Shown one piece after another: positions 20,246-27,940 of a stretch of DNA of 64,000 nt. Origin of the DNA: Streptococcus sanguinis (GTDB lineage Bacteria; Bacillota; Bacilli; Lactobacillales; Streptococcaceae). The notes under the pieces are model-generated. The model had not been told where the DNA came from. It was given only the letters and a program-made list of their open reading frames with translations, and did not search any database. The DNA lies in the NCBI RefSeq assembly GCF_001078705.1, contig NZ_CDMW01000001.1:1667541-1731540 (forward strand), in the 5' to 3' direction. A program made the translations under genes and the position numbers. Each line of letters opens with the position of its first letter. Within the stretch, counting starts at the first letter, position 1.

Positions 20246-20319
20246 TCGGGAAGACAGGATTCGAACCTGCGACACCTTGGTCCCAAACCAAGTACTCTAC
20301 CAAGCTGAGCTACTTCCCG
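20246..20319 (-). tRNA. tRNA-Pro (anticodon TGG)
   Basis: A 74-base tRNA with acceptor arms CGGGAAG/CTTCCCG, anticodon loop TTTGGGA giving anticodon TGG, and T loop TTCGAAT. The discriminator is A and CCA is not encoded. Confidence 0.95.
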
Positions 20320-20365
20320 GTGTTTAAACAATCTAAAAACGGAGCCCTAAGACTTCGCTTCCAAA

Positions 20366-20439
20366 TGCACCCTAGAGGAGTCGAACCTCTAACCGCCTGA
20401 TTCGTAGTCAGGTACTCTATCCAGTTGAGCTAAGGGTGC
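20366..20439 (-). tRNA. tRNA-Arg (anticodon ACG)
   Basis: A 74-base tRNA with acceptor arms GCACCCT/AGGGTGC and anticodon stem CCTGA/TCAGG around the loop CTACGAA, giving ACG (inosine-modified in bacteria). The discriminator is A and CCA is not encoded. It is transcribed ahead of tRNA-Pro. Confidence 0.95.
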
Positions 20440-20470
20440 TCATCTTCTTCTACTGCCTCTTACAAGTCTA

Positions 20471-20490
20471 TGCCGAGGACCGGAATCGAA
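20471..20490 (-). pseudogene. tRNA 3'-end remnant
   Basis: Twenty bases read as a T loop (TTCGATT), the 3' side of the T stem (CCGGT), a seven-base acceptor 3' strand (CCTCGGC) and a discriminator A. The 5' three quarters of the tRNA are absent and are replaced by AT-rich sequence, starting within the T stem. It sits immediately upstream of tRNA-Arg in the same orientation. It may be a deleted first member of the tRNA cluster or an attachment-site scar. Confidence 0.7.
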
Positions 20491-20586
20491 CGATTTTTTT
20501 GAAGTTTATTTTTTGAACCTAAAAATATCTTTTATTATCTAGTGCATAGGGTGCTTGTTCTTTGTCAGCTGACAGTATGACTTTCT

Positions 20587-20633
20587 ATAATCTAAAAAGG
20601 TTGAGAAACTTGCTCTCAACCTTTTTAGATTAT
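20587..20633. terminator. Strong bidirectional terminator between hpf and the tRNAs
   Basis: A 20-base-pair perfect stem (20587-20606 with 20614-20633) with a seven-base loop and T/A runs on both sides. It ends the hpf transcript on the minus strand. Confidence 0.85.
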
Positions 20634-21176
20634 TTATTTGACTTCTAACAGGCCAATATCTCCATCCTCACGACGGTATATAACATTTGTGCTGCTGTCC
20701 TCAGCATCGGAATAGATAAAGAAATCATGTCCCAATAAATCCATCTGCAGAATCGCTTCTTCCAAGTCCATTGGCTTCAAATCTATGTGTTTTGAACGAA
20801 CAACTTTTGACGGAATTTCTTCTGCTTCTTCAGCAAAGGAATCTGTGAAAAGCTGGCTTGTAGCAACCTTATTGCGATTCTTTCTTTCAATCTTGGTCTT
20901 ATTTTTGCGGATTTGGCGCTCAATCTTATCTGTGACCAAATCAATTGATCCATACATGTCCTGAGAGATATCTTCTGCACGAAGAGTGATGGAGCCTAGC
21001 GGAATTGTTACTTCCACTTTCGCAGTCTTTTCACGGTAAACCTTGAGGTTCACACGCGCATCAAGTTCTTGCTCTGCTTGGAAATACTTCTCAATCTTCT
21101 CAAGTTTAGAAACTACGTAGTCACGGAGAGCATCTGTTACTTCTAGGTTTTCACCACGGATACTATATTTAAGCAT
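20634..21176 (-). CDS. hpf: Long-form ribosome hibernation promoting factor
   Basis: A 180-residue long HPF that binds the 30S subunit and dimerises ribosomes to 100S in resting cells. The N-terminal S30AE domain (1-100) starts MLKYSIRGENLEVTDALRDYV. The C-terminal dimerisation domain (about 122-178) contains RSKHIDLKPMDLEEAILQMDLLGHDFFIYSDAE. GAAGG precedes the ATG. It lies directly downstream of comFA-comFC, which I recall as a conserved streptococcal order that allows competence read-through. It also has its own consensus promoter carrying a cre-like site. Confidence 0.95.
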   Translation of the reverse strand: MLKYSIRGENLEVTDALRDYVVSKLEKIEKYFQAEQELDARVNLKVYREKTAKVEVTIPLGSITLRAEDISQDMYGSIDLVTDKIERQIRKNKTKIERKNRNKVATSQLFTDSFAEEAEEIPSKVVRSKHIDLKPMDLEEAILQMDLLGHDFFIYSDAEDSSTNVIYRREDGDIGLLEVK

Positions 21177-21220
21177 ATAAGTACCTTCTTTCTAAACATA
21201 AATGTTTTATTTATAATATC

Positions 21221-21249
21221 ATTATAACGCTTTCATTCCTTTTTTGCAA
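21221..21249 (-). promoter_or_regulatory. hpf promoter with a cre-like operator
   Basis: TTGCAA (21244-21249), a 17-base spacer and TATAAT (21221-21226). The spacer and -10 contain TGAAAGCGTTATAA (21222-21235), which matches 13 of 14 positions of the CcpA consensus TGWAANCGNTNWCA. Confidence 0.7.
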
Positions 21250-21257
21250 ATTTTTTC

Positions 21258-21923
21258 TTATCTTGCGATTGAAAATGTCAAAATTTCTTTCACTCCTGCT
21301 TCCAGCAAGATTTGCTTGGCTAATTGCAAAGTTTTTCCAGTCGTATAGATATCATCAACCAGCAAAATTTTATTCGGCAAATCAACTCCATTCTTAATTT
21401 TAAAAGCCTGCTGCGTCTGCAGACGCTCCTCACGTGTCTTGCTCGACTGTGCTAGAGTGTCTTTTTTCTCTAAGATATTTCTATATGACAAGTTTGCAGC
21501 ATCTAAAATCCCCTGCACTTGATTAAATCCTCTCACTTGAAATTTTTCGTTACTCACTGGAATCGGAACAATGGTATGCTCTCTAAACATTTTGACTGCT
21601 TTTTTAGTTGCTTTTGCAAATACAAAACGCAATGCATAGTCTCTCTGAAACTTGTATTGACTGAAATAATTCTTCATTGCTTCATTATAGGTAAATAGTG
21701 ACTGATGCTGAACTTGATTCCCCTCTCCCTCCCATTTTTGGCAATCTGTACATAAATCTGATTTCCCATTGCGAAAACAGCGTGGGCAACGCTCTTCAGA
21801 TATGCTTTCAAAATTTTGATAACAAGTGGAGCAGCAGCTTGGTCCTTCTCCTTTTAATAGAAAAAGCTGTAAAAAACTGCCTTTCTCCTTAATTTGCCCT
21901 TTACATAAAAGACACTCTGTCAT
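21258..21923 (-). CDS. comFC: Competence protein ComFC (phosphoribosyltransferase-like)
   Basis: A late competence protein that works with ComFA in transfer of transforming single-stranded DNA. It has 221 residues. The N-terminal cysteine-rich zinc region contains several C-x2-C pairs (CLLC at 4-7, then CCSTC, CPRC and CTDC up to about residue 62). The C-terminal type I phosphoribosyltransferase motif is ILLVDDIYTTGKTL (near 188-201). Its first codon overlaps the comFA stop by four bases, so it is translationally coupled. Confidence 0.94.
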   Translation of the reverse strand: MTECLLCKGQIKEKGSFLQLFLLKGEGPSCCSTCYQNFESISEERCPRCFRNGKSDLCTDCQKWEGEGNQVQHQSLFTYNEAMKNYFSQYKFQRDYALRFVFAKATKKAVKMFREHTIVPIPVSNEKFQVRGFNQVQGILDAANLSYRNILEKKDTLAQSSKTREERLQTQQAFKIKNGVDLPNKILLVDDIYTTGKTLQLAKQILLEAGVKEILTFSIAR

Positions 21924-23218
21924 AATCCTGCCTCTTTATTCATATCTCTCATTTCTCGAATTGCCTTTTCCATAGCAAGGGTAGTTCCATCATGAAAAAA
22001 TAGCAACTGTCCAGTCGGTCTATCCTTACTACGGCCAACTCGTCCTGAAATCTGTACCAGAGCACTACGACTGAACAATCGATGATTGGCTTCCAAGACA
22101 AAAACATCTACACCAGGAAAGGTTACTCCACGCTCTAAGATAGTCGTTGTCACCAAAATAGTAATCTCCTTGCGACGAAACTGTTCGACAATCTCCAGAC
22201 GATTTTCTGTTGTGGAGGCGACAAAAGCCAGCTTTTCATCAGGCAGAGCTATCTGCAAAGCATGAGAAAAATCCTCTCCTCTTTGAATTTCTGCAGCAAA
22301 TATCAAGAGAGGAAATTGAGTCTTTCTCTGTTTTTCTATATAGTTCAAAAGTTTAGGTGCTATTTTCTTCTTCTGAAGATGTTTTTGAAAATCGGATAAC
22401 CAAATTTTCTGAGGGATAGTCAAGGGATTACCATGAAATCTTCTGGGAAGACTCAGGCGTTTCAACTCACCTTTTTGAACTCTTTTATCCAGTTCATCTG
22501 TGGAAGTGGCTGTCAGAAAAATAGTTGTAGCATCCTCTTTAACTGAACGCTCTACAGCGTGATACAGTATGGGATTATCCACATAAGGAAAGGCGTCTAC
22601 CTCGTCCACAATCAACAAATCAAAAGCCCGATAAAATTTTAAGAGCTGGTGGGTGGTGGCAATTACCAAGGGGCTGCGAAAATAAGCTTCTGACTCCCCA
22701 TGCAGAAGAGCTATTTCACAAGAAAAATCTTCTTTAAGGCGCCGATAAAGCTCTAAACAAACATCAATCCGCGGACTGGCCAAACAGACAGAACCTCCTC
22801 TATCAATAACCCTTGCAAGCACTTGGTAAATCATTTCTGTTTTTCCAGCGCCAGTAACAGCATGCACTAACGTATTCTGCCTTTTCTCCAGCGCATCAAG
22901 TAATCCTTTGGAAACCTTTCCTTGAAACTCTGTCAGTTGCCCCTGCCATTTAAGCACCTGATTCTTAGGAAAATCCTCTTGGGGAAAATAGTAGAGTTTT
23001 TGGTCACTCCGTACCTGACCCAAGATTAAGCATTCTCTGCAATAATAAGCTCCAACCGGCAGTTGATTTTCTCGTTCAATCAAGCTGTTGCAGCGTCCGC
23101 AGCAGAGCTTGCCTTTTTCTTCTCGGATACTGGGAATTTCTTTTGCTTGTGCTCGCAAGCTAGACTCTAACTGACTTTCTGTAAATATCCGTCCTAAACA
23201 ATCTTGTAACTCTAACAT
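21920..23218 (-). CDS. comFA: Competence DNA helicase ComFA
   Basis: DEAD-like ATP-dependent DNA translocase that drives uptake of transforming DNA. It has 432 residues. A zinc-binding four-cysteine unit lies near 39-65 (CCGRC and YYCREC). Walker A is AVTGAGKTEM (about 118-127), the DEVD box is in LLIVDEVDAFPY (near 202-213), motif III is FLTATS, and the C-terminal helicase motif is ILERGVTFPG with QISGRVGR. A competence sigma box lies seven bases before the ATG, which makes the transcript almost leaderless. It heads the operon with comFC and possibly hpf. Confidence 0.96.
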   Translation of the reverse strand: MLELQDCLGRIFTESQLESSLRAQAKEIPSIREEKGKLCCGRCNSLIERENQLPVGAYYCRECLILGQVRSDQKLYYFPQEDFPKNQVLKWQGQLTEFQGKVSKGLLDALEKRQNTLVHAVTGAGKTEMIYQVLARVIDRGGSVCLASPRIDVCLELYRRLKEDFSCEIALLHGESEAYFRSPLVIATTHQLLKFYRAFDLLIVDEVDAFPYVDNPILYHAVERSVKEDATTIFLTATSTDELDKRVQKGELKRLSLPRRFHGNPLTIPQKIWLSDFQKHLQKKKIAPKLLNYIEKQRKTQFPLLIFAAEIQRGEDFSHALQIALPDEKLAFVASTTENRLEIVEQFRRKEITILVTTTILERGVTFPGVDVFVLEANHRLFSRSALVQISGRVGRSKDRPTGQLLFFHDGTTLAMEKAIREMRDMNKEAGL

Positions 23219-23225
23219 ACTTATT

Positions 23226-23233
23226 TATTCGTA
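23226..23233 (-). promoter_or_regulatory. Competence sigma-X box (com-box) of comFA
   Basis: TACGAATA on the minus strand is the exact streptococcal late-competence promoter element recognised by ComX/SigX-RNA polymerase. It lies seven bases upstream of the comFA ATG. Confidence 0.85.
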
Positions 23234-23238
23234 ATTTT

Positions 23239-23266
23239 TTGGCAAAATTCATCTTTTTTTTATAAA
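23239..23266 (+). promoter_or_regulatory. Promoter of the YigZ-like gene, leaderless type
   Basis: TTGGCA (23239-23244), a 16-base spacer and TATAAA (23261-23266). The ATG at 23275 follows after eight bases without a ribosome site. Confidence 0.6.
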
Positions 23267-23274
23267 ATATAGTT

Positions 23275-23919
23275 ATGGAATTTAAGACAATTAAAGAAGA
23301 TGGCATGGTTCAAGAGGAAATTAAAAAATCCCGCTTTATCTGCCATGTAAAAAGAGTTTACTCTGAGGAAGAGGCTCGCGCTTTTATAGCTGCTATAAAA
23401 AAAGAACATTACAAGGCCACTCATAACTGCTCTGCTTTTGTCATTGGGGAAAAGAGTGATATAAAGCGAACTAGCGATGATGGTGAGCCCAGTGGAACAG
23501 CCGGAGTTCCTATGCTGGGAGTCCTAGAAAAGCACAATTTGACCAATCTTTGCGTTGTGGTTACTCGCTATTTTGGCGGTATTAAACTCGGAGCCGGCGG
23601 TCTGATTCGAGCTTATGCCGGCAGTGTTACTCTGGCTATTAAGGAGATTGGACTGGTTGAGATAAAAGAACAGGCTGGCCTGCGCCTACAACTGTCTTAC
23701 AGTCAATATCAGGATTTTACGAATTTTCTTAAGGTCCAAAACTTAGAAGAAACCGATACTATCTTTACAGAATTAGTTGATACAACCATTTATATTGACA
23801 AAAATATCAAAGAAATCACTAAGAGAAATTTAACAGAATTTTTCAACGGAAAAATAGAACTAACTGACTTAGGCTTGCGAGAAGTTGAAGTGCATGCTAT
23901 ACTAGATAAAGAAAATTAA
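23275..23919 (+). CDS. YigZ/IMPACT family protein
   Basis: A 214-residue member of the UPF0029/IMPACT (YigZ, YvyE) family. The conserved N-terminal domain shows KSRFICHVKRV (about 18-28), the HNCSAFVIG segment and SDDGEPSGTAGVPML (near 66-80), then TRYFGGIKLGAGGLIRAY (about 97-114). A C-terminal DUF1949-type domain follows. The function is unsettled, with RNA or translation-related roles suggested from eukaryotic IMPACT. It diverges from comFA and is followed after 11 bases by the PH-domain gene, probably in one transcript. Confidence 0.93.
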   Translation: MEFKTIKEDGMVQEEIKKSRFICHVKRVYSEEEARAFIAAIKKEHYKATHNCSAFVIGEKSDIKRTSDDGEPSGTAGVPMLGVLEKHNLTNLCVVVTRYFGGIKLGAGGLIRAYAGSVTLAIKEIGLVEIKEQAGLRLQLSYSQYQDFTNFLKVQNLEETDTIFTELVDTTIYIDKNIKEITKRNLTEFFNGKIELTDLGLREVEVHAILDKEN

Positions 23920-23930
23920 AGGAGAAAATT

Positions 23931-24371
23931 ATGGCATTTGGAAAATTAATGCAAGGATTAGCTGGAAATTTCAGCGAACAAAATGTTGATCAACTTTCAA
24001 AAGAATACGGACAATATTTACTTGAAGGTGAAGTTATCCAGAGTGGCTACACTCTGATTCGTGACTCTATCTTATTTACAAATATTCGTATTATTTTTAC
24101 TGACAAGCAAGGAGCAACTGGCCGGAAGATGTCTGTGAAATCAATTTTTCTGATGAATATTGTGGACGTTGATATGGAAACTGCTGGAGCTGGTATTGAT
24201 GATAGTGAAATTACAATCACTTATTTAGACAATGCCTTTTTAAAAGCCCACAACGAGTTCCCTAAGAAACATAAGTTCGAATTTCCTAAAAAGGCAGATA
24301 TTGCACCCTTATATAAATATCTATTTGAATTAGCCTATAATAATCGTTTGAAAATTAATGGTTTAATCTAA
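23931..24371 (+). CDS. Bacterial PH-domain protein (YvbH-like)
   Basis: A 146-residue cytosolic protein with a bacterial pleckstrin-homology fold of the YvbH-like type. Alternating beta strands run through GEVIQSGYTLIRDSILFTNIR (about 33-53) and GRKMSVKSIFLMNIVDVDMETAG (near 64-86), and a C-terminal helix ends the protein. The biochemical function of the family is unknown. AAGGAG precedes the ATG, and a terminator follows the stop codon. Confidence 0.85.
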   Translation: MAFGKLMQGLAGNFSEQNVDQLSKEYGQYLLEGEVIQSGYTLIRDSILFTNIRIIFTDKQGATGRKMSVKSIFLMNIVDVDMETAGAGIDDSEITITYLDNAFLKAHNEFPKKHKFEFPKKADIAPLYKYLFELAYNNRLKINGLI

Positions 24372-24377
24372 TATAAA

Positions 24378-24405
24378 AAAATCCTATCACTTTGATAGGA
24401 TTTTT
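24378..24405 (+). terminator. Terminator after the PH-domain gene
   Basis: AAATCCTATCA and TGATAGGATTT arms around a four-base loop, followed by T residues. Confidence 0.85.
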
Positions 24406-24409
24406 ATAT

Positions 24410-24438
24410 TTTACAAAGCGCTTGTTTCATTTTATACT
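24410..24438 (+). promoter_or_regulatory. cysK promoter with a palindromic element
   Basis: TTTACA (24410-24415), a 17-base spacer and TATACT (24433-24438). The palindrome AAGCGCTT lies directly after the -35 (24416-24423). This is a likely operator position; the regulator (CcpA-like or a cysteine regulator) is not determined. Confidence 0.65.
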
Positions 24439-24471
24439 AATTCTATTAAATTATATTGAGGTATGTATCCT

Positions 24472-25401
24472 ATGTCACGTATTTATCAAAACATTACAGA
24501 ACTAATTGGGCAAACTCCCATCGTCAAATTGAACAACTTGGTTCCAGAAGGAGCTGCTGAGGTTTATGTGAAGTTAGAGGCTTTCAATCCTGGTTCGTCT
24601 GTTAAAGACCGGATTGCTCTCAGCATGATTGAGGCGGCTGAACGCGATGGCCTTATTAAGCCTGGCGATACCATCGTTGAAGCAACCAGCGGAAATACTG
24701 GTATTGGCCTTTCATGGGTTGGAGCAGCCAAAGGCTACAAGGTTGTCATTGTTATGCCTGAAACCATGAGTGTGGAGCGCCGCAAGATTATCCAAGCTTA
24801 TGGTGCTGAGTTGGTCTTGACTCCGGGTAGCGAAGGAATGAAAGGCGCTATTGCAAAAGCACAAGAAATCGCACAAGAACGTAATGGCTGGCTGCCACTG
24901 CAATTTAACAATCCGGCTAATCCAGAGGTACACGAACGAACAACAGGAGCAGAAATTATCGCTGCTTTCGGTGAAACTGGACTGGATGCTTTTGTAGGCG
25001 GTGTCGGAACTGGCGGAACCATTTCTGGTGTGTCTCATGCTCTCAAAAAAGTTAATCCAGACATCCAAATCTATGCAGTTGAAGCAGACGAATCTGCTAT
25101 CCTTTCTGGTGAGAAGCCAGGCCCTCACAAAATCCAAGGACTTTCAGCTGGATTCATTCCAGAGACCTTAGATACAGAAGCCTACAACGGTATTGTCCGC
25201 GTAACTTCTGATCAAGCACTGGAATTTGGACGCTATATTGGCGGTCAGGAAGGCTTCTTAGTGGGAATTTCATCTGCTGCTGCTATTTTCGCAGCTATTG
25301 AAGTAGCGAAAAAACTAGGAGCTGGCAAGAAAGTCCTTGCTCTGGCACCTGATAACGGCGAACGCTACCTGTCTACCGCTCTCTATGAATTTGATGCTTA
25401 G
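24472..25401 (+). CDS. cysK: Cysteine synthase (O-acetylserine sulfhydrylase)
   Basis: PLP enzyme that makes cysteine from O-acetylserine and sulfide. It has 309 residues, a standard length. The PLP lysine is in [10 protein letters not shown] (K45). The substrate loop [13 protein letters not shown] (near 68-80) and the PLP phosphate loop [11 protein letters not shown] (about 175-185) are intact. An upstream in-frame ATG at 24463 is only one base from the GAGG ribosome site, so I chose the ATG at 24472, ten bases away. Monocistronic, with its own promoter and terminator. Confidence 0.96.
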   Translation: MSRIYQNITELIGQTPIVKLNNLVPEGAAEVYVKLEAFNPGSSVKDRIALSMIEAAERDGLIKPGDTIVEATSGNTGIGLSWVGAAKGYKVVIVMPETMSVERRKIIQAYGAELVLTPGSEGMKGAIAKAQEIAQERNGWLPLQFNNPANPEVHERTTGAEIIAAFGETGLDAFVGGVGTGGTISGVSHALKKVNPDIQIYAVEADESAILSGEKPGPHKIQGLSAGFIPETLDTEAYNGIVRVTSDQALEFGRYIGGQEGFLVGISSAAAIFAAIEVAKKLGAGKKVLALAPDNGERYLSTALYEFDA

Positions 25402-25419
25402 TATTTTTTGAAAACATGT

Positions 25420-25455
25420 CCATTTCAATTCAGCACTCGGCTAGGAATTGAATGG
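25420..25455 (+). terminator. Hairpin downstream of cysK
   Basis: CCATTTCAATTC pairs with GAATTGAATGG with one bulge; it has no T run. It lies just upstream of the stronger terminator at 25470 and may assist it. Confidence 0.45.
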
Positions 25456-25469
25456 CAATTCTATCTAAC

Positions 25470-25507
25470 AAAAATATCCTGTTCTCTTATGGAACAGGAT
25501 ATTTTTT
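25470..25507. terminator. Bidirectional terminator between cysK and cvfD
   Basis: Perfect 15-base arms (25470-25484 and 25492-25506) with a seven-base loop and T/A runs. It serves both convergent genes and overlaps the last codon of cvfD. Confidence 0.9.
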
Positions 25508-25868
25508 AAACTTTTTCTTCTTTTAAGAATTTTTTTGCCTCTTTGATCCAGATAGGCAGCTGTCTGCCTAAAGGCTCAAAACCAATTTTACAGCGGTCAT
25601 TTGAAAAGCGGTGGCGTCTAGGGAGGCGGTGCTTTTCTTCTTCCAGGGTTCGCATGGACAGACTGGACTTCCCAGAAAATTCATCATAGTCCACAACCTG
25701 TACCAATACTTGCTGGCCGATCTTTACACTATCATGGATATTTTCAATATAACCCGGACGAATTTCTGAGATATGAATCAGGCCAATCGTTCCGTTTTCC
25801 AGCTCAACAAAAGCTCCATAAGGCTGAATCCCTGTGATTTTGCCTTTTAATTTATCACCGATTTTCAT
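25506..25868 (-). CDS. cvfD: S1-domain RNA-binding protein CvfD
   Basis: A 120-residue protein with a single N-terminal S1 RNA-binding domain (1-75). It opens MKIGDKLKGKITGIQPYGAFVEL and includes GLIHISEI and the closing SGKSSLSMRTLEEE. A short basic C-terminal tail follows. It matches the CvfD/YugI (general stress protein 13-like) group, described in pneumococcus as a post-transcriptional regulator. It overlaps the HAD-cyclophilin gene by one base, so it is coupled to it. Confidence 0.85.
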   Translation of the reverse strand: MKIGDKLKGKITGIQPYGAFVELENGTIGLIHISEIRPGYIENIHDSVKIGQQVLVQVVDYDEFSGKSSLSMRTLEEEKHRLPRRHRFSNDRCKIGFEPLGRQLPIWIKEAKKFLKEEKV

Positions 25869-27268
25869 CAGTCTTCAACCTCAATCGTCTCAATCACAAC
25901 ATCTTCCACGGGCTTGTCCATAGCACCCGTCTCAACAGCTGCAATCTTGTCCAAAACGTGGTAGGACGCTTCATCAGCCAGCTGACCAAAGACAGTGTGG
26001 CGCCTATCCAAATGCGGTGTTCCTCCCTGACTGGCATAGACTTCAGCGATAGCTTCAGGCCAGCCGCCGCGGCTCAACTCCTTAGCCGAATAAGGTAGAT
26101 TTTTATTTTGAACAATGAAAAATTGACTGCCGTTAGTATTCGGCCCAGCATTTGCCATGGAAAGAGCACCGCGAATATTGTACAATTCTGGTGAAAACTC
26201 ATCTTCAAATTTCTCGCCATAAATAGACTGACCGTCCATACCAGTACCAGTAGGATCGCCACCCTGAATCATAAAGTCCTGAATAATGCGGTGGAAAATT
26301 ACACCGTCATAATAACCATCTTTAGCAAGGGCAATAAAGTTAGCTACTGTTTTTGGTGCCTGTTCTAGAAACAGCTGAACTTTCATGTCTCCATGATTAG
26401 TCTTGATAGTCGCTTTTGGACCTTCTGCTGCTGCAAGTTCTACTTGTGGAAAATGTAATTCTTTTTCTACCATACCTAACTCCTCTAAGGCGGCAAAGAT
26501 ACCGTCTTCTTCTACTGTTTTTGTAATATAATCTGCTCTTTTTCGCAGTTCTTCATGGGAAACGCCCATGGCAATGCCAATTCCGGCATAGTCAAACAAT
26601 TCCAGATCATTGAGTCCGTCGCCAAAAACCATGACATTTTCAGGTTTCAAGCCCAGATGCTCGACAACCTTGGAAACTCCGGCTGCCTTGGAACCTTCTG
26701 TCGGCACGACATCTGACGAATGAGGATGCCAGCGAACCAAACGCAGATGCTCCGCTAACGCCTCTGGCAACTGCAGGCCATCTCCTCTATCCTCAAAAGT
26801 CCAAAGCTGATAAATATCTTTGTCTAAATGAAAGTCTGGATTTACAGGCAAATCTGGATAAACCACATCAATGGCCTCTGAAATCAGAGAATTTCGATTG
26901 GACAAGGCTGCTCCATGGCTGCCGACCAAACCATAGTCAATCCCTTCCTCCTGAGCCCAAGCAATATAGGACACCACTCTATCGGAAGGGATAACCGTCT
27001 GAGAAATCACCTTCCCTTTGCTGTCTTCGACATAGGCTCCATTCAGCGTAACGAAAAAGTCTGGTTGCAAAGCTCTCAGCTCCGGCACGACACCAAACAT
27101 TCCTCGACCAGACGCAATACCCGTCAAAATCCCTTTGGTTTTCAACTGCTTGAAAACTGTCTGGATAGAATCTGGGATAAAACCTGTATCCTTGACCCGA
27201 AGGGTATCATCTATATCGAAAAAGACAATTTTTATCTTTTTTGCCTTATACTTTAATTTCGCGTCCAT
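25868..27268 (-). CDS. Bifunctional Cof-type HAD phosphatase / cyclophilin peptidyl-prolyl isomerase
   Basis: A 466-residue fusion. Residues 1-265 form a Cof-type HAD-IIB phosphatase, with nucleophile motif VFFDIDDTL (about 15-23) and FGDGLNDLELFDYAG near 216-230. Residues about 282-464 form a cyclophilin isomerase, with VIFHRIIQDFMIQGGDPTGTG (about 325-345) and MANAGPNTNGSQFFI. The HAD substrate is probably a sugar phosphate or flavin-type phosphate; the isomerase acts on proline bonds. I recall this fusion from streptococci, so it is not an assembly error. It follows liaR by 39 bases, as in S. mutans, where ppiB follows liaFSR. Confidence 0.92.
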   Translation of the reverse strand: MDAKLKYKAKKIKIVFFDIDDTLRVKDTGFIPDSIQTVFKQLKTKGILTGIASGRGMFGVVPELRALQPDFFVTLNGAYVEDSKGKVISQTVIPSDRVVSYIAWAQEEGIDYGLVGSHGAALSNRNSLISEAIDVVYPDLPVNPDFHLDKDIYQLWTFEDRGDGLQLPEALAEHLRLVRWHPHSSDVVPTEGSKAAGVSKVVEHLGLKPENVMVFGDGLNDLELFDYAGIGIAMGVSHEELRKRADYITKTVEEDGIFAALEELGMVEKELHFPQVELAAAEGPKATIKTNHGDMKVQLFLEQAPKTVANFIALAKDGYYDGVIFHRIIQDFMIQGGDPTGTGMDGQSIYGEKFEDEFSPELYNIRGALSMANAGPNTNGSQFFIVQNKNLPYSAKELSRGGWPEAIAEVYASQGGTPHLDRRHTVFGQLADEASYHVLDKIAAVETGAMDKPVEDVVIETIEVED

Positions 27269-27307
27269 ATCTCCCCTTGTCCAATCTTAATCTTTTCTAT
27301 TATATCA

Positions 27308-27940
27308 TTAAAAGTCTTCTTGTGGGACAAGATGGTGCTGAAAAGCATAAACAACTGCCTGAGTGCGGTCGCTCACCTCCAATTTGGACAGGATATTGGA
27401 GACATGAGTCTTGACCGTTTTGAGGGAAATGAAGAGCTCATCTGCAATCCGTTGATTTTCATAACCCTTGGCCAAAAGCCCTAAAATATCACGCTCACGA
27501 GCTGTCAAATCCTCATGGAGCTCGATATGGTTACGATGGTACTCCACTTTCTTGCTGACCTCTGTTTCAATGGCAAATTCTCCCTTGGCCACTTTTTTGA
27601 CGGCACGGAGAATTTCTTCAGCGCTGGAAGTCTTAAGCATATACCCGTGAGCCCCTGCATCCAGAACAGGATAAATTTTTTCATTATCCAGATAGGAAGT
27701 CAAAATCAGAATTTTTGCTTCTGGCCACTCTTTTAAAATGGCCAGTGTCGCTTCAATCCCATTCATCTCAGGCATGACAATATCCATGATAATCACATCC
27801 GGACGACTTGCCAAAGCTTGCTCAACGCCTTCTTTACCATTGACTGCTTCAGATACTTCTGCTATATCCTCTTGCAGTTCCAGATAACTTTTCAATCCCA
27901 ATCTGACCATCTGGTGGTCATCCACTAACAATATCTTCAT
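27308..27940 (-). CDS. liaR: Cell-envelope stress response regulator LiaR
   Basis: A NarL/LuxR-type response regulator of 210 residues. The receiver domain has acidic residues D7-D8 and the phosphorylated Asp at D53 (IIMDIVMPEMNG). The C-terminal LuxR helix-turn-helix runs through LTARERDILGLLAKGYENQRIADEL and SLKTVKTHVSNIL (about 145-188). It works with LiaS in the response to lipid II-binding antibiotics and envelope damage. It overlaps the 3' end of liaS by 23 bases. Confidence 0.93.
   Translation of the reverse strand: MKILLVDDHQMVRLGLKSYLELQEDIAEVSEAVNGKEGVEQALASRPDVIIMDIVMPEMNGIEATLAILKEWPEAKILILTSYLDNEKIYPVLDAGAHGYMLKTSSAEEILRAVKKVAKGEFAIETEVSKKVEYHRNHIELHEDLTARERDILGLLAKGYENQRIADELFISLKTVKTHVSNILSKLEVSDRTQAVVYAFQHHLVPQEDF

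Noticed and set aside
20246-20590. Integrated element at the tRNA cluster
   Set aside because: A tRNA 3' remnant exists, but no integrase, excisionase or second attachment copy is in the window, so only the scar is reported.
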